Positions 33,601-46,300 of a DNA stretch of 64,000 nt are shown here, piece after piece. Source of the stretch: Apostichopus japonicus. Lineage: Eukaryota > Echinodermata > Holothuroidea > Aspidochirotida > Stichopodidae. Location: assembly GCF_037975245.1 (NCBI RefSeq), contig NC_092571.1, positions 26,052,564 through 26,116,563 on the forward strand. The letters run 5' to 3'. Under the pieces are notes generated by a model that searched no databases, was not told where the DNA came from, and saw nothing but the letters and a program-made list of their open reading frames with translations. Numbering within the stretch: position 1 is the stretch's first letter; every line of letters starts with the position of its first letter. A program made the position numbers and the translations under genes.

Positions 33601-36600
33601 TCAGGTGGTCGATATAATGCGAGTGAATGTTGACAAGGTTCTTGAGAGAGATCAGAAACTATCCGAGCTAGATGATAGAGCAGGTTTGGAGACCTTTCTT
33701 GTAACTAAATCATGCATCTACTGTAGGCGCTGAGGAACTTCAGTATATGGAAATACTGTAGCTTCTCTGTCGTCTGTTTCTTTATCTGTTCTAGTTTGTT
33801 TAAAGTATTACATTACCATTTAATGGTGACTGCTCTGGGTATTTTTTCAGAATAAACTAAAGAAAAGAAATAATGTTATCTCTTGTACAGTATGACATTG
33901 GGTTTCAAGTTAAATTGCAACATCTTGTATTGTGACCCAATTTTGTTTTCCCAAAACCAAAATTTTAAGATAGTATCTAATTGACCTTGACAAAAAGATG
34001 AAAACACAAGAAACATGTGATGCTAGTGAGTGAAGAACCACTACAACAATAAACTGCAAGAGTCCCCAGTTGAATGTGTTTCAGTTCTAGTGTGCTCTTT
34101 GTTCTGTGAATAATCATAGGAAATATTATTTTTCTCACTGGCACCCTCTTTGGGAACCATAATCACCACAGTGCCCCCCTCTGCAAGATTCCCTCAGTAT
34201 TACTGAATGCTTGTTATGTATAAAGCATTTCTTAAAAAAAATTTCATCTATTATGAGCTTGTTGCTATGTTTGGTGCCTGCTGTTAATTTCATAAAGTCA
34301 GACATAAATACATCAACTTTGCCAGTGTGACTACAGTACAGTAATTATTAAGTATTTTATTGACTGAACTTGAGAGGTTTTGCACTAATTCCCACCCCCC
34401 CCCCCCTCATAAAATATCCATAATGACTTTTTATTATATTGGGATTTGTTTCTTTGTCATATGAATACATGTTTTCGTTTCCTATAACCTGGGCGCTATT
34501 CTCAATAAGTGCATTGAGAACTCCACTTCCTGTAGTACGTATGTATTTTGGATCCTCCTGCAAGCAGGAACTCGCGAAGAAGCCTCATTGGCTTATCAAA
34601 GCCGCAAGCTGACCGAAGTCAATCTCTTACATTTATATTAACGTCCATGATTATGAATTGTTAATTGTCAACAACTCTGTAACTGGACGACATACATTAA
34701 TCTGGGAGTGACTCGAACCGGGGACCTTATGATTGAAAGGCACCGGCGTTAACCACTGAGCTAACACTCCTAACCACTGAGCTTACCACTGAGCTAACAC
34801 TCCACTGTAGTATTGAATGTAGAGTGTTAAATTTTGCATATATGTAACAAGAACTTACGACTTAATGACCGTAAATGATATCCGCATCCTGTAGCGTATG
34901 GCAACTCTTATGACAAGCCTTTCCTGAAGTTTTGATTACAAGTTTCCTTTCTTTCTTCTCTGCAGATGCACTGCAAGCTGGTGCTTCACAATTTGAGACA
35001 AACGCTGGTAAACTGAAGAGAAAATACTGGTGGAAGAACTGCAAGATGATGATTATTCTAGCTGTCATCATTCTCATAATTCTTATTATAATCATTGGTA
35101 GGTATTCAAATTTGGATCAAAACTATTTTATTGAACTGCCAGGTCACATGATTTTATCCTACCTTCAAAAGTTGGATGACAAGTTATGGCTAAAACTTGC
35201 AGCATGTGTTCAGTGAAAGTTTGAAAATGAGTCATGGGTAAATTATGGTTTCTGCGAGTGATGGGTCAATGCTGTTGGCTGTTCCCACTTTTGGATTCCC
35301 ACTTTTCAGATTTCATGCAGATTTCATGCAGATGAAGCAAATGGGAAACAGCATAAATATAAATTTACTGCTCTCTTCTTAAATCTGTCTCCAGTCTGCT
35401 GTTGCACTCTCTTCCTGACATAAGTAAATCCATGCCTAGTCTACTGTCAAGAACATGCTTGACCTTGGTTGCTAGGTGGGGCCATATCCTAGCAACCAAT
35501 AACTTTCAGCGTGCTTCATGTTTGATCCAAATGTTGTTTTTTCGTTGAGATGTCTAGGAACATATCAATATCAGCCAAATTAGAGATGGTGATGTAAGCC
35601 CTCTTTTGGCATGGATTGGTAACAGCATTGCATCCACTCTGACCCACTTTTAAGTCCTCACCCAGATCTTCTCCTTTCACATGTCAAAGTCATCTCTCCA
35701 AATTCAGTTGGAGAGAATAGTACACTTAGACTCAGTACGTTTGAGAGTATATTTAATAGTTATATTGCTACATTCTCGCATGAGGGACTATACTGTAGCT
35801 CACAAATATTTCCCAGTACCCGAGATTAAGGTGACTGAGCATTTCTAAGCGTTTCCACTTTTTGCAGGGAAACTTTTTTCCAGGTATCGCGTAGCAAAAT
35901 GTGATGCAAGAAAGGGAAAGTGCTCTCTATTGTAAGTGCAAATGTTTATGCCATTGTCTGGTAAACTAGAAACCATATTATTTTCTAAATGATGTTTTAG
36001 AGAGTTTTCGAAACTGCTGTACAGAATTTAATTGTCCAAGAATTATTCCCTGATTTAGTTACACGGAAGCAGGTATGTACTATTGCTAGAGTTCTATGCT
36101 CTATCTGGCAATTTAGTTTGAGAGAGTTAACAGATTGGATTTTCTTGATTCTGTAGCTTCTCAACTGAAGGGCCAGGAATAGAGAGAATGCAAGTATTTG
36201 ATAACACTGTCTTCTAAGTATTTGTTTTTTGCCCCTGACAAACTCTTCAGCAAATTTGTGTTGGTTTTGTTGGTGATTAACAAAGGATGTAAACAATTGT
36301 AATCAGTGTTTTGTTGGTCATACTGATGACGCTTAAATTGATTAATCAATAATTTTATAATATTCTATGGGTTTGATTAGGAAAAAAACCCATGTGAACT
36401 GTCAATAGCCAGAATCATAGTTAGTAATAACAAGAAATGTTTCTGTAGCTGCAAGGTCATTGTTGCCGTTTGTATAGAGACATAGACAAGAAAGACATCA
36501 AGGCTTCGACTGGATATTTACATCTATGGCATCCGTGATAACTACAAAAAGTAGATAGATAAATTCTCAATTAACATACAAAATATATCACAGAAAAATA

Positions 36601-39600
36601 GATAAATGGCAAGCAGTACAAAACATACAAAGTAACACATAAAGACTAAAAATTGCAATGCAAACCTCAAAGACGCAACTCAAATAGTTTCTACAATTAA
36701 TATACATTTACATTTAAAACTCCATAAACCGGAATAGTTAAAACGTACCTCTAAGTTTTAATGTGATAGAAATTCCCCAAAATATCTTTCGAAATTGTCC
36801 TAATCCTCCAAGTTATCTAAAGGTATTGAATATAGGTAAAATAGTGAGGTTAGGTGCTATACCAAAGGCAGTATTAACACTAGTAATTTTTTTTTATCTT
36901 AGATGATAAATAGTCTTGTTTTTGTTTGTGCATATATCACTATAATACAAGTTAAAAATTTGTTTTGTTTCGCATAGCAGATTGCTATCTAACCATCGCT
37001 GAATTGCTACACAAATGTAAACATGTTTTGCATTCCACTGTATTGATTCAGTAAAGTAGAGCTGTGTATGAGTTATGCCTACATGACCTTTGACCTCATA
37101 AACTTATGATCCTTGTTCACTAAAGCACTAAAATAGTTTCATACCAGTGCTCGAGTTGATAAAGGTGGTGGCTTCTGAGAGGTGTGGGTTCGATCCCTGG
37201 CTGGCCAAAGTAAAGTGGGTTTTTCATTGAGGGGAAAGCCACGGTTATCCCATATGAAGTAGTCTGTTAGAATGTACTAACAATCCTAAGTGGGCTAAAA
37301 CTGTGAAATTGATAGCCATCTAACTTCAAGTGAAAGTAATAAGACATTGGGCCTATCCCATGCACATCTTAGCATGTGGCTGCTTAGCATCGTAACAACA
37401 ACTGCCTTCCAGGTCAACATTTTATATATTGCCACATTAAAATTGAGTCAAAGTTTTAGTGTCCATAATCCATACCCTTCATTCAAAACTTCTCTACTGA
37501 ATTTTGAATGTCCTTATCAATGAAACTACTGTAAGCAGTACAAGTGGTCATCCAGTTAAAAATAGTGATCGTTATCACTCGTTATAAGTATCCTGAAAAT
37601 GTAACGAAAGTTTGTGGTAATAGACGCACAGAAAATAGTATTACAGACCACAGGCAGTGATACAGTGGTTTACCATTTTGATATTTTCCAACTTCTCCCA
37701 CCCCATCCCCTTATATTCCCTCATTGACTCAATGTCATAGTTTAACAAATCCATGTGACTAATGGTACTGTATGTACTAACAAGAAGTATGTTACCATGT
37801 ACAGTAGCTACACTGTAAAGTCCTTGAAACATTGTACAACCTGTAATATATCATATTAAAGCAATGGTTAAGCTGTGATTTTAAAGTAGTTATAATGAAC
37901 AAAGGTCACTGCTCAGATTTCTCGTTAAGTATATAATCACTTCTTTTCCCCTTTCAGTTTCAAAATTATTAAGAGACTTGGCTGTTCCTTATTTTGATGA
38001 TTTTCATTCTTTAATTTCTCTAATGATTAACTAGAACCATTGAGTCGTTTGTTCCATTGAGTGATCCATCCAGGTATAATTATTAATCGCAGTAGAAACA
38101 AAGAGCCTTCTCCGAAAGTAATCATGTGTGGGAGGTTTGGTATTGTGTTGGGGTTACTGTCTCTCTCTCTCTCCTATATTGTAATCATTGTTTATTTGTT
38201 CTTTCAATGTGAATTAACCATTAAAAGCAGTTTCGAATGCATCCCGATAAGTGCTTAAAACATATCAAATGGAGTTTCCTGTTTCGGTTTTTTTTTTGGG
38301 GGGGGGGGGACCCCCATGTTGAATGGTATCCATTCCTTGAGTGCTATAAACAAAAGAGCTGTACAGTAGGTTAAATAGGTATGCCAGCGTTTAGTCCTCT
38401 TGTTAAGTTTGTAGTATACTTCGCTCCTCGCTTACCTGTCTTCGCACAACCTTAGCACTCTCGTTTTACTGTGCATAGAACCAACTGGTAACCTTTTAAC
38501 ACTGTGCACCCTCCCAACCCCCCCCCCCCTTATGTCTGGACCTCTATGGTCAGTGCTAAGGTTGTTGGGAGACAGGTAAGCTGGTCACATCAATATCTAA
38601 ACCAGTTAGTTTTGGAATATGCATACATGTAAGGCTAAGAGGGTGTACAATAATCCATGTTTTGCCCAAAACAGCACTCATGAAAATGCAGGTAATTCCC
38701 TTAACAGCAGTGGCTTTTTGCCAGGCTAATTGCCAGTGTATATTCAGTGTATGTCGTCATGGTCTATTCCTTCTCAGTTTCTTACACAAACCATTTAGCA
38801 GATTATTTGTTGTTTCACTTTTTATTTGCTTTTTGGGGTATATTTTTTATCCGAAGAAGTGTCACATCTGGTATGTTGATCTGTTGGCATCCATTGATCG
38901 AAACATTCCTGCTAGAGTAGTTGTACTATGGTATAATTTGCAGTGCTATTACTGGCATTGATGCGCTGTGATAACGAACTGTAACATTTAAACTTTCTTT
39001 CTCCCTGTTTTAATCAGTTTGGGCAACAGCTGGTTCGAAGGTTAGTCCTAATGCATGGGTGTGACAATAAATGGCAACCGCAAAGTTTTAACCATTTCTT
39101 CCCGCATGAACCCTTCTTCCTTTCATCTTTACCTCTCCGTCCAGTTACTGCACCCACGGATTAAAAGTCAAACAAATTTTTTTTTTTTGGTTGAAAGAAG
39201 TCAAGCTTTCAAGTGTCTTTCAGAATTTGGCATTGCTTTCCTTCTAAATCCTCTTCCACTTAGATATCAGATGCATGGGAAACTTGTGACAACATTATAT
39301 ACTTTGTATTTGTTTCTCTGTTGAAAGTGTTGCACGTTTTGAAATTGTTCCTTCAAACATTTGTAATTGTGCTTGCCTATGCATGCAGTAGGTCAACAAA
39401 CAAAGAATGATGGAATATGATCTTCTTTTTTAATTTTTTTGTTATTAAATGTTCATTTTAAGCGTCTGAGTTTTTGTCTGTCAGTACATGTCCTTAAATG
39501 CATGAGGGAATTGAATGACTGACTTGCATAGGTCTGTCGTAACAGATTGAAAGCAGTCGTATGAAAACGTACATCACCTCCTTCCCCAAAGGCACAGTTA

Positions 39601-40308
39601 TATTTTTATTTTTTTATTTTATTGTCATCTTTAATGAGGGTTGTCCTGCTCAGTGCAGAAGCACTGCTTTCCAGAGGAGCCCTCGGTTATTGTTGCTATT
39701 AATTACTGTACCCAAACCAGTGAGTAATGATGGTATTTTAGCAACTTCATCTTCTACCTTTCAAAATTCAGTGACCCTGGTACATTTGTTATGAAAGTTT
39801 TACAGGGCCTCTGACCATATTGCCAATTTTTTTGGCACATTTGTAAGGTAACATATATTTCAAGCTTTTTGAATGTCCTCTTTTGTGAGGTTAGTGCAAC
39901 ATCCTAACAATACACTTAATTATGGACTGCATTTACCTGATAACATGAATTAGGTTATGAATAAGTTTACTTCATTTATTCATCACCCAATCGTTCACTT
40001 TATGTGCAATATTAATGTTGTTGCTTTAGTGTAAAGCAAAGTCTGTGCTTTTAAGTTTAATATCGATTCTATTGTGAATTATTAAGCAAAGTTCATATGT
40101 ATTATATTATGATTATTATTATTAGTATTATTAGTAGTATTATTATGATTATTATTATGATGATTATTATTATTATTATTAATATTATTATCATTATTAT
40201 ATGAAGTATAAATAAATCACTCTATTTTTCATTGACTAATTATTCTTATCTCTTTCTCCTTTCTATTGTCTTTCTGCAGTGAGCATTGTGAGCAAACCAA
40301 AGAATTAA
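21600..40308 (+). CDS. VAMP: Synaptobrevin / VAMP (R-SNARE), complete gene
   Basis: Vesicle R-SNARE that pairs with syntaxin and SNAP-25-type proteins to drive membrane fusion. Coding parts: AT at 21695-21696, then 32410-32488, 33605-33683 and 34966-35097, plus a short 3' coding exon (39018 and/or 40280). Phases match at every join. The protein is about 105-112 residues. It has a short Gly/Pro/Gln N-terminus, then [11 protein letters not shown], the SNARE core with zero-layer Arg42 in [15 protein letters not shown], the conserved [10 protein letters not shown] and [10 protein letters not shown] juxtamembrane segments, and a C-terminal anchor from about 81. These match the VAMP1/2/3 subfamily almost residue for residue. 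Introns occur after the VDE and DDRA codons as in animal VAMP genes (from memory). Intron 1 is 10.7 kb. Whether it is the neuronal or ubiquitous type cannot be told. Confidence 0.95.
25271..25750. repeat. Tandem repeat, about 6.5 copies of a 68-76-bp unit
   Basis: Units begin CTGAGTCCAGCTACAGTACT and continue with TACATACATTTAGCAAG-ACTGTACACTTAG-CATTAGTTCTTTGCTGTA. Starts are at about 25271, 25347, 25418, 25486, 25558, 25632 and 25703. Copies differ by substitutions and small indels. Each unit contains one or two of the TACAGTA/TACTGTA words that pervade this intron. Confidence 0.9.
29063..29119. repeat. (CTGA)n / (CTCA)n microsatellite
   Basis: Seven or so CTGA units pass into mixed CTCA units. 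Confidence 0.9.
32410..32488 (+). CDS. VAMP: VAMP exon 2
   Basis: 79 nt: the G of the start codon plus 26 codons ending QQTQAQVDE. The acceptor is TTTTTAG|G and the donor GAG|GTACTG. The donor lies inside a GTACTGTACAGTAC palindrome. Confidence 0.95.
33258..33272. repeat. Poly-G run
   Basis: About 15 consecutive G in VAMP intron 2, one of more than ten long G or C runs in this AT-rich window. Confidence 0.85.
33605..33683 (+). CDS. VAMP: VAMP exon 3 (SNARE core)
   Basis: 79 nt, 26 codons plus one base. It starts [12 protein letters not shown] and ends SELDDRA, and contains the zero-layer Arg. The acceptor is TTTCCTTTCAG and the donor CAG|GTTTGG. Confidence 0.97.
34690..34803 (-). repeat. 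tRNA-derived SINE-like fragment
   Basis: The minus strand reads TTAGCTCAGTGGTTAACGC (A box) followed by GGTTCGAGTC (B box) at tRNA-like spacing. The A-box part is repeated in tandem (AACCACTGAGCTAACACTCC twice, plus an intermediate copy). The anticodon stem is degenerate, so the parental tRNA cannot be named. It lies in VAMP intron 3. Confidence 0.7.
34966..35097 (+). CDS. VAMP: VAMP exon 4 (juxtamembrane and transmembrane)
   Basis: 132 nt. It completes an Asp codon, then [20 protein letters not shown] and a run of Ile/Leu/Val forming most of the C-terminal membrane anchor. It ends with one base of a Val or Gly codon. The acceptor is CTTCTCTGCAG and the donor GTAGGT. Confidence 0.97.
37140..37215 (+). 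repeat. Possible tRNA-derived SINE head
   Basis: GTGCTCGAGTTGATAAAGGTGGTGG is followed by GTGGGTTCGATCCCTGGCTGG. The second part is a good B box; the A box is poor. The segment downstream (CAAAGTAAAGTGGG...) may be the SINE body. Confidence 0.5.
38430..38581. repeat. Long inverted repeat, 30-bp arms
   Basis: Arms at 38430-38459 (GCTTACCTGTCTTCGCACAA...) and 38552-38581 are reverse complements at 27 of 30 positions, separated by 92 nt that include a C run. The RNA could form a stem-loop. The right arm carries a consensus-like donor CAG|GTAAGC on the plus strand. Confidence 0.75.
39018..39064 (+). CDS. VAMP: VAMP alternative 3' exon: 23-nt microexon or terminal tail
   Basis: A pyrimidine-rich tract and AG precede TTTGGGCAACAGC. 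With the last base of exon 4 it reads VWATAGSK. At 39040 a donor-like AAG|GTTAGT would make a 23-nt microexon, and splicing to 40280 would then give an immediate TGA. If not spliced, the frame continues seven codons to a TGA at 39062-39064. Both are plausible, and transcript data are needed to choose. Confidence 0.55.
40108..40200. repeat. (ATT)n microsatellite
   Basis: An imperfect trinucleotide tract of TTA/ATT units with G and C interruptions. Confidence 0.9.
40280..40308 (+). CDS. VAMP: VAMP terminal exon
   Basis: A strong acceptor (TTTCTATTGTCTTTCTGCAG) lies directly before it. Joined to exon 4 it reads VSIVSKPKN and a TAA at 40306-40308, completing the hydrophobic anchor and adding a short luminal tail. 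If the 23-nt microexon is included the frame shifts and the first codon here is TGA. Confidence 0.7.
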
Positions 40309-43300
40309 ATTCCCCTTCCCAGATAAATTTATTCCATGTATCAACTTCCATCGCAGAGAACATCCCTACCTACCACCAGTGTTTTGCATGTTCAGAAAGA
40401 ACGGAGCTCAATTTTTTTATCTCATCGAAGGTTGTTAAGAACAGCCGTTACAGAAAGTCTACTTTTCTTTCAGTCGTTTGGAAAAAAAAAGGGGGGCCGT
40501 CATTTCTCTCTCCTTATTATACTCTCAAGCTCTTTTAATTGACAAAATGGTATACCCTACTTTGAAAATGGTGAATCAGTCTTTGTTTTAAGTAGTAGTT
40601 GTACTTGGAATATTTGTAAATAGTATTAAACATGAACGTTGTCTTCTGTAGGTTAACTGTCGTACACTGCTTTTGAATTCTTTACTCTAAGAACTTAGAT
40701 CAACTATTAAACGGATAAAAAAGAAGAGAAGAAGAGGAAATATATGATCTAGTAATTTATATAATACTGCCAAATTATCCATCGATTTCTCATTTCCTGG
40801 AAATTTTTGGAGCGACTGAGGCACAAAAATAGGCTGGAAACGGAGCGGGCGATTTGGTTATCGTGGTTGTGGACCTTCAATCTGAGGATACTTGAAATCT
40901 AAGATGAAAGATTAGAATGAATATGGGAAGTTTACTGCAATCCTTTTCATATGAATGGTTATGGCATGTAATTAATTTGGATAATAACATTACATAAAGT
41001 ATTGGGTAAATAAATAGCAGATTTAAAAAAAGTGTTTTCAAGTTGGTTAGTAGAGAACAATATTACTTTTACACAGTTATAAAGTAGGGCTTCTTTTCTT
41101 TCTTTTTTGTAATTAAATAAGGAACTTAAAGTTAAGCATAATAATTTGGTTGGCAATCCAAGTAGTACTTTTTACTTTCATTTATTCCTTTGATGCTGTC
41201 CTTCCCTAGATGTCCATGTCCAATGTGTTCATTGCATTGTGTTAATGGATTATATTGTTTGGTTCAATATCAACCCTCCAAATATATATTTCATGAAGAT
41301 CTGAACAAAATTAAAAATTTGTCCTTCAAGTTCATGTCGCTCTTTATGATTAAACTTTAAATTATACTCTAGTAACAAAAAATAGTAGATATTTGTCAAT
41401 GATTTGAATTCATTGATTATCAAAGTGTTACTGGTCCATGTTCCAAACGTGTCAGATTGTTACGTTAACTACGTGGACATGTTATTTGTAATACAAAGTA
41501 CATTCCAAATTGTGAAGGAGCAAAACTGAACCACAGTTTTGAATGCTTGATGGTTTTAAGGACCTAAGCCACAGAGTAGGATATATTGCCAAACCAGTCA
41601 AAATTGTTTGGCAAAGTTTGCCCAGCTTTGGTAGCTGTTTTTTCCCCCCACCAGTTCTTTGTTCTAGCTATGTCAGATATGTACTGTGGAGCTATAAAAT
41701 TCTAAATCTGTCAAGAGTGTTGGGATTTGTCAATCTGGGATTTGTGGATTTGGTTATTTTTTTTATAGCTGTGTTAGGCTTGTAACCTTCTTTCTAGCTA
41801 TGTCTCAAATGTAGCTGATTAATTGATTGATGAAATCAATTGAATGCAAATCAGAGTGTTGTTTGCTATCTCAGTGTTTTTTTGCTGTCAGATTTGAATT
41901 AAATGGAGCTAAATCAGAATTCTACGTAGCTCTGTAATTATTATAGCTATGTCTGATTGCAGCAATTACCTTAAATATGTCAGACTTATAGCTATCATGC
42001 TAGCTAGCTAGGTTTGTAGCCTTCGTGTGTATCGCTAAGTTAGAGTCATTATTACAACTTTGTCAGATTTAACATGGATTGACAATATTTTAACAAATTA
42101 GATTTATAGCTATTACTCTTACTTTGTAAGACCTTGTGGTTCTCTAGTTTTGTAGTCCCTTGTTCTCACAATGTCAGATAAAGTTGCTTTTATAATACTG
42201 CGACAAACGACATGTGTAATTGTTATTCTAACTAAGAAAGACTCTTTAGTGTTATAGCTACATCAACAAAACTCTTAACGACAGGATTGTAATATAAATG
42301 CTCCTTGACCACACAGTTTATCCCTAAGGTTGTACTTATGATGTATTTAATGGCAGTTAACTGAGTAGACAGTCATGGGAATTATTAATGTGCTGCAAAA
42401 ATTACAACCCTCTCTACGTTATTATGTTGGTGCCTATGTTTTGTTTTGTTCCTTATGATATTTTCAATCAGTTACGAACCCGGGCATTCCGCCTTTTCAT
42501 CAATACATTCATATCTTTGATGGGAGATCTTCTGATTCACAGGGTAGGTAATTTAATAGACCTCGGAACTCCAAAGTATCTTTTCAAAAGAATACTCTCA
42601 TAAGTAATTTCATTGTCTTTTTGGTTTTCTTCATTGTTTTATTCTTTCCTCAGTCGCCACATTCATTATTTATGGCTTAACGTCATAGCTTTGCCTAGTT
42701 TATTTATTCAAACCTTTTTGGTGAAATTTTCCAAGTAAGATTATTTAATTTACCCAATTGATGCTTGTGATGAGAAAAATATATGACCTCTTTTGTTCTT
42801 TTCACAAAGAGTGATGAAAGATAACAGAAATAAAAAGCAACATGTGGTAGTTCTTAAAATTTAGAAGAGACATTACATAAAACAAAATGTCCTCAGTTTT
42901 TATGAGATTGAGGTACAGCAGGGAGGAACGAAGAAGTTCGAACCATTTTAATTTCATTACAAAATTTCATTTCATTTCGCACTCAAATTTGCTCTTCTTC
43001 GGTTTGAGCAAAGAGACCTTGTGAACCTGCTTGGTTCTTTTTGTAAATATTTAGAAAAGTACAACAGATCAGAAATAATTTGGAAATTGACTGCCTTTTC
43101 TTTAAGTGTTACGACAAGCATTTGGAAGTATTCGACCTCTTCTAAACTTAACAAGTCCAGCAATAGATCTTTGTGGTGAAGGCTATGGAAAAGGAATGCA
43201 GTATCGCATCTCCAATAGGGTGTTGCAGTTTCACACATGTAAAGCTTGTAGTAACCTCTGCAGAGTGTGAGGCTGTGTTTGGGTAAAACTTTAATTAAAT

Positions 43301-46300
43301 ATCAATGTGTATTTTATTCCAAGAAAGAGTAGCTTATATTATTATTATTATAAATGGACTTAAAAAAAAGAAGAGGTAGACATACAATTTCAAAGTTGTG
43401 TTTTTTATGTGTACTCCCAGAGTTGAACCTTGTGAAACAAGTTGCAAAAAAATTAAAAATAGTAGAATACAGTATCTATATATAATGTTCTGTTACTATT
43501 TAGAAAGTGTTACCTACTTGTGCATGTCACCCCGTGTTAGGTATAGCGCATGAAGACGCAGGAGTGTTAACTAAGCTAATTTTTATGTTTAAAGCAAGAA
43601 AAGCATGGTCAATATCGTATAATTACACAGATGACATCACGACTCTGAACGCGTGTTTGTTTGACAATCGCATTAAGTACTTCTTGAATGGATTCTCTTA
43701 TGGTAGACTTTTACTATGGTTAACAATGCTGGATATAAAGTAATATGGCCTTACAAGTTGGGCGGGATTATGACTCTCTTTTGCAAAAGAGGGAATGTTT
43801 AACACCGTGAGGTTATTCTTTACGCAAAACAAAAAGCCTTCTGGCTTGTAATTTCATCACGTTTTGTTATTATGTGGCAAGTAGTAGTTTTTAGGCTAAA
43901 TTTCACAATAAGATCTTTTGTGGAGGATGGCCTAACGAACAACCATTATTGTTCAAAAATTTATCGTAGAATCTACAAAGGACTGCCTTACAAAACACCT
44001 CTGCTGTTTTCTTTGGTTTCAAAACTTTTTTGTTTCACCGGTACTTTTTGTTCCAAACAAAAGAAGAAAAATTGCAAAGTGAATGCTTCTTCATGCTTCC
44101 TGCGTTTTAAAGGGTTTCATTCTTGGAAGTAATTGCAAGTTTACACCTAATGGAGTACTAACCCAAGGTTATATGGTATGATCCTGATAGTAGTTAAATG
44201 AATTGATATTTTGGGAGAAACTAAACCTTTGAAACGGATTATGATCACTCTACTGACTACTTGCACGTGCCATTGCTTGAAAGACAAGAAGTACAAATAC
44301 TTGATTTAGTTGGTTGATCCTGTTTTATTTGTGTAAAGTGTAGACTGAAATGTTCATCTGTTTATTTAAGGGTGTAGTCAAAATGATTTTGTTGATTTCA
44401 ACAGTTACCTTGTTCTTTCTTTAGCATATATTTTGTGTAATCTTAATTCCTCTCTCAAGGCAAAACAGCACAGGAATGTGTAATGATGGTAACATTTTAT
44501 GAAATTTACAGAAGCTTGTGAGAACATAACAAAGCACTTTGTATCATTCTGTTCATTATTTCTTCTTTGGCATGATCAGCCTTTGTCTGTAGTTTAAATG
44601 TCAGCTTTACTTGCTTCAAAACATGAATGCTTTGCAACATTTAGACTCAATAGGCAACAGGACAAAATATGACATGAGGTATCAGAACTTGGTAGAAGCT
44701 ATTCGTGAATGACCCTACCATGTGTCACACATACATAGTTGACTTATCAAGTTTGTTTACCTTTTGCAGGGGAGGAGGGAGCCTAATACCTAAGAATGTG
44801 AGTTATAATATGGGTAAAGCCACATGAAGTTGTTACTTGTACGACATTATTAAAAGAGAAAGTATCCTCTGTGCAATTAAAATGGCTAAGGGAAAATTCA
44901 TGCATATTCTGGGATCCTTGCTTAAAACTTCCTGATATGCATACAATTGTTTTGCCAATATGTGTGAAGCTATTTTAGAGTTGTTTTAAGCACACAGCAC
45001 AGGGCTCTTTTTTAAGTTCAGCTCAAATCGGTTTCATCCACTGATAAATGAGAATGCTCGGTTTGTGAGATGATTACGCCTCATTGAATATTTGTCAGAA
45101 AGTAAAACAAGCGTTATGGTTGGATGAAGTTAAAATAATGAGTGCTGTGTTCATCGCATGACATCTTGCAAAAAATACATGTTATTATAAAGGGTTCTTC
45201 CATGAAGATTATTGTTCTCAGAAGCTGAATAGATGTTTGACATCACAAACATGCTCTAATGATTTTCATTTTACATCACATGGTTCCCACGCAGTGTGGA
45301 AACTGAAACACTCTTGAAAGTCCTCAAGTTTTGAAGTTTAGTCTGGCAAAGTGAGGAAAATCCTTCTTGCAACCTTGCTATTTTTTATGCCTGCTCTTTT
45401 TGGGAAATGAAACTTGCCAATTTTGGATGTGTACTCCTCATTTGATTGTAATTCTTTTCTAAGGGGTTTGCCAATGAACAATGGGAGTTTGCATTCATTT
45501 TGCGAGAGTTTCTCCTGTTAGGCCTACTAAAGGTAGCCTAACATTACTTCCTCATGATAATATAGGCTTAATAATAACAGTTAGACATTGGTCTGGCCTT
45601 GAAAAAGTTAAGACTGTGATTTGTTGAAAATTGTGGGAACCATGATATCAGTTATGATTTTTAATGAGATAAATAGAAAACATTGCACTGTATTGTCACT
45701 ATGCTTTAATAATTTCTATACAGCTGTGACTAAGAGGTGGAGGGGGGGGGGGGCTGTCAAACAGTAGTAGATTACACAACTACTTAATGCCATTTGAAAT
45801 GGGTTTCTTTACCTCTGGCTGCCTACTAGTTTCACAAACTTGGTGGTCACTTTGTAATGCTTTATAACCAAACTGCATTATTTTGTTTAGCCCTGGTATT
45901 AGTACTACTTCATACTATGGTACTAGACAAAGGCACTAAAAATGATAATGATAGTAATACATTCCTATAATGCTTCGTTAATGTCTGGATTTTGTCACAT
46001 GGCTTGCTCTTAATGACATAAGATTTACATGTAAGTTCCTAGGATACGAACATGTCCATTTCTCTGTGCTACTAATATAAGTTTTAATAGGTAACTTCAT
46101 GGTTTCATGCAGAACTTGAGATATTGGAGAAGTCAATCCCAAATAACAATTTGCATTTTGCTTTGTATTCCTTTTCATCAAATTCTGTAAGTTCATGAAA
46201 TTGTTGGTAGGAAGTGATGTTTGTTTATAATTGAGGTAGACAGTGTTTAGAAAATAATTATTTCATTGTATATTGCTTTAAGATATTGTACCTTCTTGTA

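Larger units (their letters stand above)
35098..39017 (+). other. VAMP: VAMP intron 4, non-coding
   Basis: No coding sequence recognised. It contains a possible SINE at 37140, a large imperfect inverted repeat at 38430-38581 and G and C runs at about 38291 and 38518. Confidence 0.6.

Noticed and set aside
42388-42603. 71-codon open frame downstream of VAMP
   Set aside because: No recognised domain or splice-linked neighbours; likely chance in non-coding sequence.
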